A DNA stretch of 64,000 nucleotides from Desulfofundulus thermosubterraneus DSM 16057 (GTDB lineage: Bacteria > Bacillota > Desulfotomaculia > Desulfotomaculales > Desulfovirgulaceae): contig NZ_FQZM01000012.1 of NCBI RefSeq assembly GCF_900142025.1, forward strand, positions 26,708 to 90,707. Reading direction: 5' to 3'. Every line of letters begins with the position of its first letter. Within the stretch, counting starts at the first letter, position 1. The notes under the pieces are model-generated. The model searched no databases. It worked only from the letters and a program-made list of their open reading frames with translations, and had not been told where the DNA came from. Of the stretch, positions 28,251 through 35,914 are shown one piece after another. A program made the translations under genes and the position numbers.

Positions 28251-28279
28251 AAAACCAGGCCCCACCACGGCCTGGTTTT
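28251..28279. terminator. Bidirectional terminator
   Basis: AAAACCAGGCC (28251-28261) and GGCCTGGTTTT (28269-28279) form an 11-bp perfect stem with A/T runs on both flanks. It separates the convergent activator gene and the ferredoxin gene. Confidence 0.85.
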
Positions 28280-28291
28280 AATATGTCACCT

Positions 28292-28585
28292 TTAAGCGGG
28301 AACAATGGCTCCCAGCTTGCATTTCGCCAGACATTCACCGCAGCGGATACACAGGGCCTGGTCAATGGAATGGGGCTCCTTTTTGTTGCCCGAGATGGCG
28401 CCCGTTTCACAGGCTTTAGTGCACATCTGGCAGCCCTTACATTTTTCCGGGTCCACTTTTAGGGCGGGAATTTCGACCCCGGCGGCCGCGGCCACCTCTT
28501 TTACTTTGGCCCCCGGCGGTATTACAAGCTGCACGCCGTTTAAAGTGATAACCACTTCTTTTTGTTGTTTTTTGGCTTCGGCCAT
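28292..28585 (-). CDS. Ferredoxin-like protein with two 4Fe-4S motifs
   Basis: A 97-aa protein. The first 45 residues look like a small ubiquitin/2Fe-2S-like or leader domain (VVITLNGVQLVIPPGAKVKE) without Cys. They are followed by two 4Fe-4S motifs: CKGCQMCTKACETGA and CIRCGECLAKCKLGAI. I chose ATG 28585 (GGGAG 9 bases upstream) rather than 28594. It lies between a terminator and the acyl-CoA ligase gene, in the same direction as the ligase. It is likely an electron carrier; the partner is unknown. Confidence 0.85.
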   Translation of the reverse strand: MAEAKKQQKEVVITLNGVQLVIPPGAKVKEVAAAAGVEIPALKVDPEKCKGCQMCTKACETGAISGNKKEPHSIDQALCIRCGECLAKCKLGAIVPA

Positions 28586-28675
28586 CCTCTCCATCTCCCA
28601 TGCAAAAGATTATATGTATTTATAATTCTACAAAGGACAGCCGATCCCTGCCACCGCGGATAAATCTTATGAACA

Positions 28676-30304
28676 CTATTTCTTCTGCCTGGCCAGTTCC
28701 TCCTCCCGCAGGTGACGGCGCAATACCTTGCCCACAATGGTTTTGGGCAGGCTGTCCCGGAATTCTATTTGCCGCGGCACCTTGTAGGCCGCCAGTTTGC
28801 CGCGGCAGTACTGGATCAATTCCTCTTCCGTAGCCGTCTGCCCCTGTTTTAAAACTACAAAAGCTTTCACCGTTTCCCCCCGGTAGGGGTCGGGTATCCC
28901 GGTTACCACGGCCTCCAAAACCTTGGGGTGCTCAAACAAAACCTCTTCAACCTCCCGCGGGTAGATATTGAATCCGCCCGCTATAATCATGTCCTTCTTG
29001 CGGTCCACAATGTAGAAATAGCCCTCTTCGTCCATCCTGGCTATGTCCCCGGTATAAACCCAGCCGTCCCGCAGGGCATAGGCTGTCTCCCCGGGCATAT
29101 TCCAGTAACCCTTCATCACCTGGGGTCCCTTGATACAAAGCTCACCGGCTTCCCCTGGAGGCAACTCCCGATCACCCGTTTCCGGATCCACGATCTTGCA
29201 CAGGGTATCCGGCAGGGGCAGGCCGATGCTACCCACCTTGCGTTTTCCCCGCAGGGGGTTGCAATGGGTCACCGGGGAGGTTTCCGAAAGCCCGTAGCCC
29301 TCCACCAGATAACCGCCCGTCAACTCTTCAAACTTTTGCGCCACATCCACAGGTAGAGGCGCAGAACCGCTGATGCAATAATTAATGGAACGCACGTCGT
29401 ACTTTTTAATCTCCGGGTGGTTGTTAAAAGCCACGTACATGGTAGGGACGCCGGGGAAAAGGGTGGGCCGGTAGGCATTGATACACTCAAGAACCTGGTT
29501 AATTTCAAATCGGAGCAGGATGATCTGAGTCGCCGCAATAGCCACCGCAAAATTCATGGCCACGGTCATACCGTAGACGTGGAAAAAGGGAAGCACCGAA
29601 AGTACCCGCTCCTGCCCGTACTGGCAGCCGGCAAACCAGGCCACCATCTGCAGGGCATTGGCCACCACATTGCGGTGGGTGAGCATGGCGCCTTTGGGTA
29701 TGCCGGTGGTGCCGCCGGTATATTGCAGTACCGCCAGATCCGCTACGGGATCGATCTTTACCACCGGCGGCCCGGGCGGGGCACCGGCCATCATTTGTTC
29801 CGCCTGCAGGACATCCGGATCGGCCGTGCACTGGGGCTGGCCCAGGCTAAATAAAATTACGTGTTTTAAGGGAGTCACTCCACGGAGACATTTAATGCGT
29901 GGATAAAGGGCGTCATAGGCAATGATTACTTCGGCCCCTGAATCCACCAGGAGGTGCTCCAGTTCCCGCTCGGTGTACATGGGGTTTACCTGCACTACCA
30001 CCGCCCCGATTTTCTGAATGGCCATGTAGCCGACCACATACTGGGGACAGTTGGGCGACATGAGGGCTACCCGGTCACCCTTTTTAATACCCAGAGCCGC
30101 CAGGGCCGCGGCAAACCGGTGTACCATACCCGCCAGGGTGCGGTAGTTGATCTCCACACCGGCAAAGATGATGGCGACCCGGTCAGGCCAATCGACTGCC
30201 GCGCGTTCCAACAACTCGGGCATGGTCTTATCCGGATATTCCAGGCTTGGGGGCACACCTTCCTCATAAAAGCGCAGCCAGGGTAGTGTAACTTGCTGGG
30301 CCAT
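28676..30304 (-). CDS. Long-chain-fatty-acid-type acyl-CoA ligase
   Basis: A 542-aa AMP-forming acyl-CoA synthetase. Motifs are YTGGTTGIPKGAMLTH (P-loop), EGYGLSETSPVTHCNP, DGWVYTGDIARMDEEGYFYI (A7/A8 hinge region), DRKKDMIIAGGFNIYPREVE and the catalytic Lys in LPKTIVGKVLRR. The family is FadD-like and commonly accepts medium or long chains. ATG 30304 sits behind GGAGGGAGG; the 13 upstream codons in frame lack a site. It is apparently transcribed alone, or with the ferredoxin-like gene after it. Confidence 0.92.
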   Translation of the reverse strand: MAQQVTLPWLRFYEEGVPPSLEYPDKTMPELLERAAVDWPDRVAIIFAGVEINYRTLAGMVHRFAAALAALGIKKGDRVALMSPNCPQYVVGYMAIQKIGAVVVQVNPMYTERELEHLLVDSGAEVIIAYDALYPRIKCLRGVTPLKHVILFSLGQPQCTADPDVLQAEQMMAGAPPGPPVVKIDPVADLAVLQYTGGTTGIPKGAMLTHRNVVANALQMVAWFAGCQYGQERVLSVLPFFHVYGMTVAMNFAVAIAATQIILLRFEINQVLECINAYRPTLFPGVPTMYVAFNNHPEIKKYDVRSINYCISGSAPLPVDVAQKFEELTGGYLVEGYGLSETSPVTHCNPLRGKRKVGSIGLPLPDTLCKIVDPETGDRELPPGEAGELCIKGPQVMKGYWNMPGETAYALRDGWVYTGDIARMDEEGYFYIVDRKKDMIIAGGFNIYPREVEEVLFEHPKVLEAVVTGIPDPYRGETVKAFVVLKQGQTATEEELIQYCRGKLAAYKVPRQIEFRDSLPKTIVGKVLRRHLREEELARQKK

Positions 30305-30584
30305 GGAAATCCTCCCTCCTGACTTTAATAAGTGATTATTCATTCAACAAAATAGATGAAAAAACCTCCCTGTCTTTTTTTATTTTCTTAATTTTCTTCA
30401 TTATTTTTTGTGAACATTCTCCCAGACGGGCCCGGCGCCCTAACGGGCGACACCTTTTTAGCCAGGAGGCAGGCCAGTGGGTTTTCAGTGGTTAAAAAAA
30501 TTATCCCTTCGGGAGGATTTCTTTTCATTCCCTCGAATAAGTATTATGTTGTGTAGCAACTTGCAATAGGACAATATAACAACC

Positions 30585-30683
30585 GTTCTCCGAGCCCGAT
30601 TACCTGTGGCCATGGCTATGGTTTTCGGGCCGGCAGGGTATACCGGGAAACTGGTGTGCCTCCCAGTGCGGAAAGGAGAACAC
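30585..30683 (+). promoter_or_regulatory. Moco/Tuco-type riboswitch upstream of tupA
   Basis: The plus strand holds a compact structured element closed by GTTCTCC (30585-30591) pairing with GGAGAAC (30675-30681). Inside are GAGCCCGA...TTTTCGGGCCGGCA, GGGTATACCGGGAAACTGG and the 3' sequence GCCTCCCAGTGCGGAAAGGAG. From memory these match the conserved parts of the Moco RNA motif, including its GCGGAAAGGAG end. The gene downstream binds tungstate, so the tungsten-cofactor (Tuco) variant is likely. Two intrinsic terminators follow. Confidence 0.75.
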
Positions 30684-30706
30684 TGCCAAGCTTTTAAGGG
30701 GTAGGC

Positions 30707-30740
30707 CTGTGTTCTGTTTCCCGCAGAACACAGTTTTTTT
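30707..30740 (+). terminator. Riboswitch terminator 1
   Basis: CTGTGTTCTG (30707-30716) and CAGAACACAG (30724-30733) form a perfect 10-bp stem followed by seven T. The 5' arm can alternatively pair with GAGAACAC at the riboswitch 3' end. The loop-side CCCGCAG (30720-30726) can pair with CTGCGGG (30741-30747) just after the T-run, which would break the terminator. Confidence 0.85.
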
Positions 30741-30776
30741 CTGCGGGCGTATAACCACCTGGTCGCCCGGAAAAAG

Positions 30777-30815
30777 GCTGTGCATCTACCTTTTCGCCAG
30801 AGCACAGCTTTTTTG
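30777..30815 (+). terminator. Tandem terminator 2
   Basis: GCTGTGC (30777-30783) and GCACAGC (30802-30808) form a stem with an 18-base loop followed by TTTTTTG. A separate CGGGCG/CGCCCG hairpin (30744-30769) stands between the two terminators. Confidence 0.7.
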
Positions 30816-30947
30816 TTTTGGAACAAGCCTTGAGGTCCCTGCCGGCTGCGAATCCAATTATGTATGGCCTGTCCTTAAGGAGTCAGGAGGTGAGAGAGGC
30901 GATCTTTGAAACTTGTTGCCGGCGCGGAGCATATAAGTGAGCGGGGA

Positions 30948-31043
30948 CCCAGCACTCACTGGAATACTAGCTCTTCCCAAAACCTGATTTGTCAATTAAA
31001 CCTGAAACACCGGGAGCAGAGTCATATTGTGGTGAGTGCTGGG
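30948..31043 (+). repeat. Long inverted repeat in the tupA leader
   Basis: CCCAGCACTCAC (30948-30959) is the exact complement of GTGAGTGCTGGG (31032-31043). The 72 enclosed bases continue the pairing in part (GCTC with GAGC, CCC with GGG), giving a long imperfect hairpin. It lies 70 bases before the tupA start. The stretch 30305-31112 otherwise holds only the riboswitch and terminators; no open reading frame there is convincing. Confidence 0.65.
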
Positions 31044-31112
31044 CCGTGCCTTATGCGGATTAACTGAACACTTACCTTTGAAACAATCCAATACCTGAAG
31101 AGGTGAATGACA

Positions 31113-32012
31113 ATGTTTAAGCGAATTCTTACCCCTGTATTAACCCTTCTCCTTGCGCTCATGCTTATTGCGGGCTGCTCTTCCAATACCGCACGGAAAG
31201 AAGCAAAACAAGGACAGCCGGCCCAGGAAAAACCGCAAAAACAGGACGTAATTCTGGCCACCACCACCAGCACCCAGGACAGCGGTCTCCTGGATGTACT
31301 TATTCCCGAATTTGAAAAGAAAACCGGTTATAAAGTGAAAACCATTGCCGTGGGCACGGGACAGGCCCTGGAAATGGGCAAAAAAGGTGAAGCGGACGTG
31401 CTGCTGGTGCACGCCCCCAAAGCGGAAAAGGAACTGGTGAACAGCGGCGTTGGCATCAACTACCGGCTGGTAATGCACAACGACTTTGTGGTGGTCGGCC
31501 CGGAAAATGACCCGGCCGGAATCAAGTCGGTCAAAAACACTGTGGAAGCCTTTAAAAAAATCGCCCAAACTCAGAGCACCTTTGTTTCCCGCGGGGATGA
31601 ATCTGGCACCAACAAGAAAGAAAAAGACATCTGGAAAGAAGTCGGCATTACCCCCGGCGGCAAATGGTACCAGGAAGCCGGCACGGGCATGGGCAATACT
31701 CTAAACATTGCCTCGGAAAAGGGAGGCTATACCCTCAGTGACCGGGCAACCTACCTGGCCAACCAGAAACACCTGAAGTTGAAAATTTTATGCGAGGGAG
31801 ATAAAACCTTGCTGAACATCTATCACGTGATGCAGGTCAACCCGGAAAAATTCAACAAGGTTAACGCCGAGGGAGCTAAGGCTTTTGTTGACTTCATGGT
31901 TTCATCTGAAACCCAGCAGATTATCGGTAAGTTCGGGGTGGACAAGTACGGCCAGCCGCTGTTCTTCCCCGATGCCGGTAAAAAGGAAGAAGAACTGGGC
32001 AAGCAGGGATAG
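31113..32012 (+). CDS. tupA: Tungstate ABC transporter substrate-binding lipoprotein
   Basis: A 299-aa exported binding protein. A signal peptide ends in the lipobox LIAGC, and a Gln/Lys-rich linker follows. The mature domain starts ILATTTSTQDSGLLDVLIPEF, the hallmark TTTS oxyanion-binding segment of TupA. Later elements are VGTGQALEMGKKGEADVLLVHAP (in part) and FVSRGDESGTNKKEKDIW. It is tethered outside the membrane and captures tungstate. ATG 31113 fits the AGGTGA site best; ATG 31107 is also possible. The matching permease gene (tupB) is not adjacent but lies at 44256-44954. Confidence 0.93.
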   Translation: MFKRILTPVLTLLLALMLIAGCSSNTARKEAKQGQPAQEKPQKQDVILATTTSTQDSGLLDVLIPEFEKKTGYKVKTIAVGTGQALEMGKKGEADVLLVHAPKAEKELVNSGVGINYRLVMHNDFVVVGPENDPAGIKSVKNTVEAFKKIAQTQSTFVSRGDESGTNKKEKDIWKEVGITPGGKWYQEAGTGMGNTLNIASEKGGYTLSDRATYLANQKHLKLKILCEGDKTLLNIYHVMQVNPEKFNKVNAEGAKAFVDFMVSSETQQIIGKFGVDKYGQPLFFPDAGKKEEELGKQG

Positions 32013-32123
32013 AAATGAAACCGCATGCCCTGCCTTAAACCTTTTAGCCATAAATGCAGGGCGGGCTCCCTAAGCTTTGCGTTAATTAAGTATGGAGCAG
32101 ATCTTAGAAGTGGGGATTATCCA

Positions 32124-32870
32124 GTGAACAACACCATCTTAGAAGTGCACAATCTACAGTTCAAACGGGGAAACCGGGAAATTTTAAATATCGATCATTT
32201 TGCCCTTCATGAGAGGGAAACCATCGCCCTGATCGGGCCAAATGGAGCCGGCAAAAGCACTCTGTTGCAGGTAATGGCCCTTTTATTAAAACCAACCCGC
32301 GGAACCGTGGAATTCCGGGGCGTACCGGCCACCCACCAAAACGCCCTGGCCATTCGCCGGCGCATGGCCGTGGTGTTCCAGGAACCGCTTCTTTTAAATG
32401 CCACGGTCTATGAGAATGTAGCTACAGGACTGAAGCTGCGGGGGGTTCCCCAGGGGGAAATAAAAAAGAGGGTGGACCGCTGGCTCGAACTGCTGGGCAT
32501 CGCCCACCTGGCCGGACGCCGTTCCCACCAGCTCTCGGGGGGAGAAGCCCAGAGGGTCAGCCTGGCCAGGGCCTTTGCCCTGGAACCGGATGTTTTGTTC
32601 CTGGACGAACCCTTTTCCGCCCTGGACTTCCCCACCCGCCTGTCCATGCTCAATGAACTGGACAGGCTTTTAAAAGACACGGAGATTGCTGCTATTTTTG
32701 TAACCCATGATTTTTCGGAGGTGCCCTATCTCACCGACCGGGTGGCCGTGCTCAAAGACGGCCGCCTGGTCAAAACAGGCACATTCGAGGAAATATTTAA
32801 AGTAAAACCCCGGCGGGAAAACTACATTACATCCCTTTACCGGGTTTTTGAAAGCGACGCGGCGGGGTAA
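32124..32870 (+). CDS. tupC: Tungstate ABC transporter ATPase
   Basis: A 248-aa ABC ATPase that powers tungstate uptake with TupB. Motifs are Walker A GPNGAGKSTLLQ, Q-loop VVFQEPLLL, signature LSGGEAQRVSLARA, Walker B VLFLDEPFSALD and the switch His in FVTHDFSEV. The GTG at 32124 (GTGGGG 8 bases upstream) gives the expected N terminus NNTILEVHNLQF; the 33 codons before it in frame are unlikely. A decayed second copy of part of this gene lies at 39152-39262 on the same strand. Confidence 0.9.
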   Translation: MNNTILEVHNLQFKRGNREILNIDHFALHERETIALIGPNGAGKSTLLQVMALLLKPTRGTVEFRGVPATHQNALAIRRRMAVVFQEPLLLNATVYENVATGLKLRGVPQGEIKKRVDRWLELLGIAHLAGRRSHQLSGGEAQRVSLARAFALEPDVLFLDEPFSALDFPTRLSMLNELDRLLKDTEIAAIFVTHDFSEVPYLTDRVAVLKDGRLVKTGTFEEIFKVKPRRENYITSLYRVFESDAAG

Positions 32871-32937
32871 AACAAAAATATGCCGGCCCGGACCATTCAC
32901 CGGCAACCTTGCCCCCGGGTGGCGGCCAAACACATTT

Positions 32938-33441
32938 TTAGACATCTCCTTCCAGTTGTTCGGCCAGCCTGAGCAGGAATCTGCGAAAGGCTTCAATTTC
33001 CTGCGCAAACTTTTTACAGGTACAGTCCAGGTTGTGGATGAGGCTACTCATCCGTGCCCATTGCAACTGGTGACCGTATACGTTCCGGAAGACATTACGG
33101 AAACGCAAGTAATCTTCCAGCTGGGCTTCCAGTTCCTTTGAGATGACTGCCGGCCGCAATTTGGGTATATCCAGGGTCATTAAGTGGAGCAGTCTTTTGT
33201 GCCACCGGGAATCCTGCGGTATCTTGCCGTTTATATCCCCGGCAATTAATTCAAAGATATCTTCCATGGCGGTATAAAAATCGTGCAGAATGCTGCCCAG
33301 AGCACGCAGGTCCAGGATGCCGGGTGCTTTGGCGGAATGGATATCAAGCCATTGTTTTCCGTGCCGGCAAATAACCTCCAGGTCCTTTAAACGGTCGCTT
33401 ATCTCACTGGCCAGAGTCAGCAGTTGTTCCCGGTCTCTCAT
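32938..33441 (-). CDS. HEPN-domain putative toxin (HepT-like)
   Basis: A 167-aa all-helical protein with the HEPN Rx4-6H motif: RNVYGHQL near residue 125, preceded by YLRFRNVF. HEPN proteins paired with MNT nucleotidyltransferases act as RNases neutralised by the partner. The gene overlaps the 3' end of the upstream MNT gene by 38 bases, a usual arrangement. Conserved helices include LRALGSILHDFYTAMEDIFE. It is the first gene of the accessory island right of tupC. Confidence 0.85.
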   Translation of the reverse strand: MRDREQLLTLASEISDRLKDLEVICRHGKQWLDIHSAKAPGILDLRALGSILHDFYTAMEDIFELIAGDINGKIPQDSRWHKRLLHLMTLDIPKLRPAVISKELEAQLEDYLRFRNVFRNVYGHQLQWARMSSLIHNLDCTCKKFAQEIEAFRRFLLRLAEQLEGDV

Positions 33442-33820
33442 ATAACAACAATCCCCTTTCGATAATCGACTGTCGCACAGAGGGCGAACAGGCGGATATG
33501 TCGACTAGATCCACCGGTCGCGGGCTTTTCTCATTGAGCAAAGATAAAACCGGGAAGAACCTTTCCGCCGGCAGCCCTTCCACAGCCAGGTCGATATCCG
33601 AATCTGCCCGGTATTCCCGCTGCCCTTTAAGGTACAGGGCCAGGGAGCCAAAAAGCCATACCCTTACCACAGCGGGGTCCTCCGCCAGAAGACCGGCCAG
33701 CGAACGGGCGGCAGATAAGGCCTGGCGGGCGCGGGCATCCATTTGTTTTTTCCTGCGCACCCTTGCCTCCCGCCAGCCGTCCACATACTCCTGCCATTTT
33801 TCAGGTGTTAAAAAAGGCAT
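33404..33820 (-). CDS. MNT nucleotidyltransferase antitoxin (MntA-like)
   Basis: A 138-aa minimal nucleotidyltransferase. The catalytic pattern is VWLFGSLALYL...ADSDIDLAVEG: a Gly-Ser then Asp-x-Asp in the usual spacing for pol-beta-type MNT proteins. In known pairs, MntA adenylylates or binds the HEPN toxin. Here the HEPN gene follows with a 38-base overlap. The N-terminal 45 residues form a charged helix (WREARVRRKKQMDARARQAL). Confidence 0.87.
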   Translation of the reverse strand: MPFLTPEKWQEYVDGWREARVRRKKQMDARARQALSAARSLAGLLAEDPAVVRVWLFGSLALYLKGQREYRADSDIDLAVEGLPAERFFPVLSLLNEKSPRPVDLVDISACSPSVRQSIIERGLLLYERPGTTADSGQ

Positions 33821-33901
33821 GCGGCATGCACCACCTGTTATTAAAAAGCCGGTTGAAATCTAAAACCATTACAGCAAAAATTGCTCTATATGTGATATTA
33901 A

Positions 33902-34522
33902 CTAAACAGACATACGTTTAAGAAATTCTCTTAACTGCCCGAAGGCATCACTGGACAAAGAGAAGTATCCTGCCAGGGCCGCTTCACCCAAACGTTTCCC
34001 CACCTCGGGACGGGAAGCTAAAAAAACCTGCAGCATTGCTTTCGAAATCTGCCGTGGTAAAGAAAGGCTCATATTTTGCAGGCATTCAAAATATTGTTTT
34101 ACGCAAAGCAGAGCAGGTTCATCTTGAACGGCAGCCAGGCATACATCCTCCAGCATCCCGGGCCTGTTATCTCCAGGCAAAACGACGACTGTAACAGAAG
34201 GATTACTTCCGGCAGAAACCAGGGGGGCAGGGGGCACGGGCAGACCCGCGGATCCTAAAGCACTGCAAATACTTTGAAAAGCCGCCCAGGCATCTTCATC
34301 GGCATCCCTGACAATCCCCAAGGAAATTACTTCCGTAAAACCAGGAGAGTTCACGAGCGCCTTTAAATTCCCGGGCAGCCGGGATTTTCCCCCGATGGGC
34401 AAAATTTGAATATCAGGGAGGTTTAATTCTGTTTTATAACTATTAATGAGCGCATTAAAGAAAAGTTGTTCATCCTTACCCTCCACCACCAGCACATGGG
34501 ATTTCTCTATCCTGACGCTCAC
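33902..34522 (-). CDS. TOPRIM-like (DUF3226-type) nuclease partner
   Basis: A 206-aa protein starting with a TOPRIM-type fold: the Glu motif VLVVEGKDEQLFFNALI (about residues 10-26) and the Asp motif IVRDADEDAW (about 70-80). The first pattern is shared by OLD-like and DUF3226/DUF4435 proteins. The GTG start at 34522 shares its G with the stop of the ATPase gene and has GGAGG 7 bases upstream, so the two are tightly coupled. The pair recalls two-gene ATPase/TOPRIM defence systems such as PARIS (AriA/AriB) or split OLD. A nuclease role is inferred. Confidence 0.75.
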   Translation of the reverse strand: MSVRIEKSHVLVVEGKDEQLFFNALINSYKTELNLPDIQILPIGGKSRLPGNLKALVNSPGFTEVISLGIVRDADEDAWAAFQSICSALGSAGLPVPPAPLVSAGSNPSVTVVVLPGDNRPGMLEDVCLAAVQDEPALLCVKQYFECLQNMSLSLPRQISKAMLQVFLASRPEVGKRLGEAALAGYFSLSSDAFGQLREFLKRMSV

Positions 34523-35610
34523 TATCGCACCTCCAGGTCCGTCTCCATGGCCGCATCCAGCGTTTCCTGATCGTAGGCAATTACCCGGGTACTTTTTCCC
34601 AGGGTTTCCAGCCGGTACAGACAAAAATCATAGCATCCACTATCCCTAAACGCCCTGTGGGCAGCCCTAATACACTCAAGACTATGGGTGGTGGCAAAAA
34701 TTTGGGTATTAAACGTCCGTGCTGCTTCCCCAATAGCCCGCCACACTTTATATAAAACAGAGTGGTGGAGCCCATTCTCAATTTCATCTATAAGCACCAC
34801 GCCTTTCCCGGCATTAGCAATCGCCAGTACCAGACTGGCCAAACGTACCATTCCTTCCCCCATAACCGGCAGGGGAATGAGCCGGCCCAGGCCGAGATCG
34901 CCGTAGATCATTGGTAGCCCTCCGGTAACTACCACACTCAGGCGGCGCAACCGTGGTTCAACCGTTTTTAAGACCTTTAAAAGCACATCTTGTTTACCTT
35001 TGATCTCCAGTCTTCCAAAACGCTCGGCGTCTTCAGCAGGAGAAATCCGGCCGCGTGCGGCCAGGAAGACAGCCGGGATGGGCGGCGGAGGCGGAGGGAA
35101 AGGCTGGACCTGAATTCCTTTCGGCCCCACAATAAGATAGTGCTTGCCCTTTCGCTGTGCCTCACTGTATTCCAGCTCAAGCACAAGATCAGTGTCGGTG
35201 GACAGCAACGGTTCAGCAGGTTTCCCCTGATTTGAGTGTATAAATAAGCTAACTCCCGGACTTTCCAGGGGTTCACGGAGTATCCTCAACCTGAGGGTGC
35301 GGTAACCCGCAGTTTTGCTTTTCCCTGTTAGTTCTATTTCCTTTGCCGGATCAAAGCCGGCAAAAAGGGAATCCCATGGTGTTTCTGCGGTTCTTCCTGA
35401 TTCGATCTTAAAGAACGGCTCAATACCACGAAACGTACTTATACGCAGGACCAGCTCGGGATTATATGCTCCACTGTGCAGGAATAGAGCCTCCAAAAGG
35501 GCTGTTTTGCCGACGTTATTCATCCCTGCAATCAGATTAACGGGAGCAAAATTTTCCATAACCAGCTCGTGGAAACACCGATAGTTAATGACTTTAAATG
35601 AAAGATACAT
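34522..35610 (-). CDS. OLD-family-type AAA ATPase
   Basis: A 362-aa SMC/ABC-like AAA_21-type ATPase. It begins LSFKVINYRCFHELVMENF, with Walker A IAGMNNVGKTALLEALF (about residue 28) and a C-terminal MGEGMVRLASLVLAIANAGKG signature region (in part). Walker B is GVVLIDEIENGLHHSVLY, and IFATTHSLECIRAA is the typical D-loop/His end of OLD-type proteins. ATG 35610 (AGGA 7 bases upstream) or 35613 may be the start. It is coupled to the TOPRIM-like gene and is probably anti-phage. Confidence 0.85.
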   Translation of the reverse strand: MYLSFKVINYRCFHELVMENFAPVNLIAGMNNVGKTALLEALFLHSGAYNPELVLRISTFRGIEPFFKIESGRTAETPWDSLFAGFDPAKEIELTGKSKTAGYRTLRLRILREPLESPGVSLFIHSNQGKPAEPLLSTDTDLVLELEYSEAQRKGKHYLIVGPKGIQVQPFPPPPPPIPAVFLAARGRISPAEDAERFGRLEIKGKQDVLLKVLKTVEPRLRRLSVVVTGGLPMIYGDLGLGRLIPLPVMGEGMVRLASLVLAIANAGKGVVLIDEIENGLHHSVLYKVWRAIGEAARTFNTQIFATTHSLECIRAAHRAFRDSGCYDFCLYRLETLGKSTRVIAYDQETLDAAMETDLEVR

Positions 35611-35649
35611 CATGACATCCTGGTTCAAAAAGCTCACAATACCTAACAA

Positions 35650-35914
35650 TTGTTAGTTTTTGTGAACCCGGCCTCCCCATGACCAGGCTTTCGCTCCTTT
35701 CTGGATTGGATTTGCCCACTCATGAAAACGGGCTGATGCGACAGGGAGACCTTAGCCCCGGGAGTCCCACCCGGACGGGAGATGGAAAAATTCTGCTCCA
35801 GACGGGCGCAAGGACTCAAGGCCCTTACGTGGACCACCTGGAGGGAGGTTAACTCCGCCTCCCGCGATCTGTTAGATACGGCCTACCGGTTTGTCCGACA
35901 CCGGCTAAACGGGG
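35650..35914 (-). ncRNA. Candidate omega/reRNA and element end downstream of tnpB
   Basis: No gene was found in these 265 bases. On the minus strand they follow the tnpB stop and are GC-rich with several potential hairpins (CCCGTCCGGGTGGGACTCCCGG region; GGGAGGC...ACCTCCC). They end near GGTTCAC just before AAAAACTAACAATTGTTAG, an AT-rich palindrome at 35643-35656 that may mark the element boundary. TnpB proteins use a guide RNA made from exactly this position, so a guide-RNA role is plausible but unproven. Confidence 0.3.
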
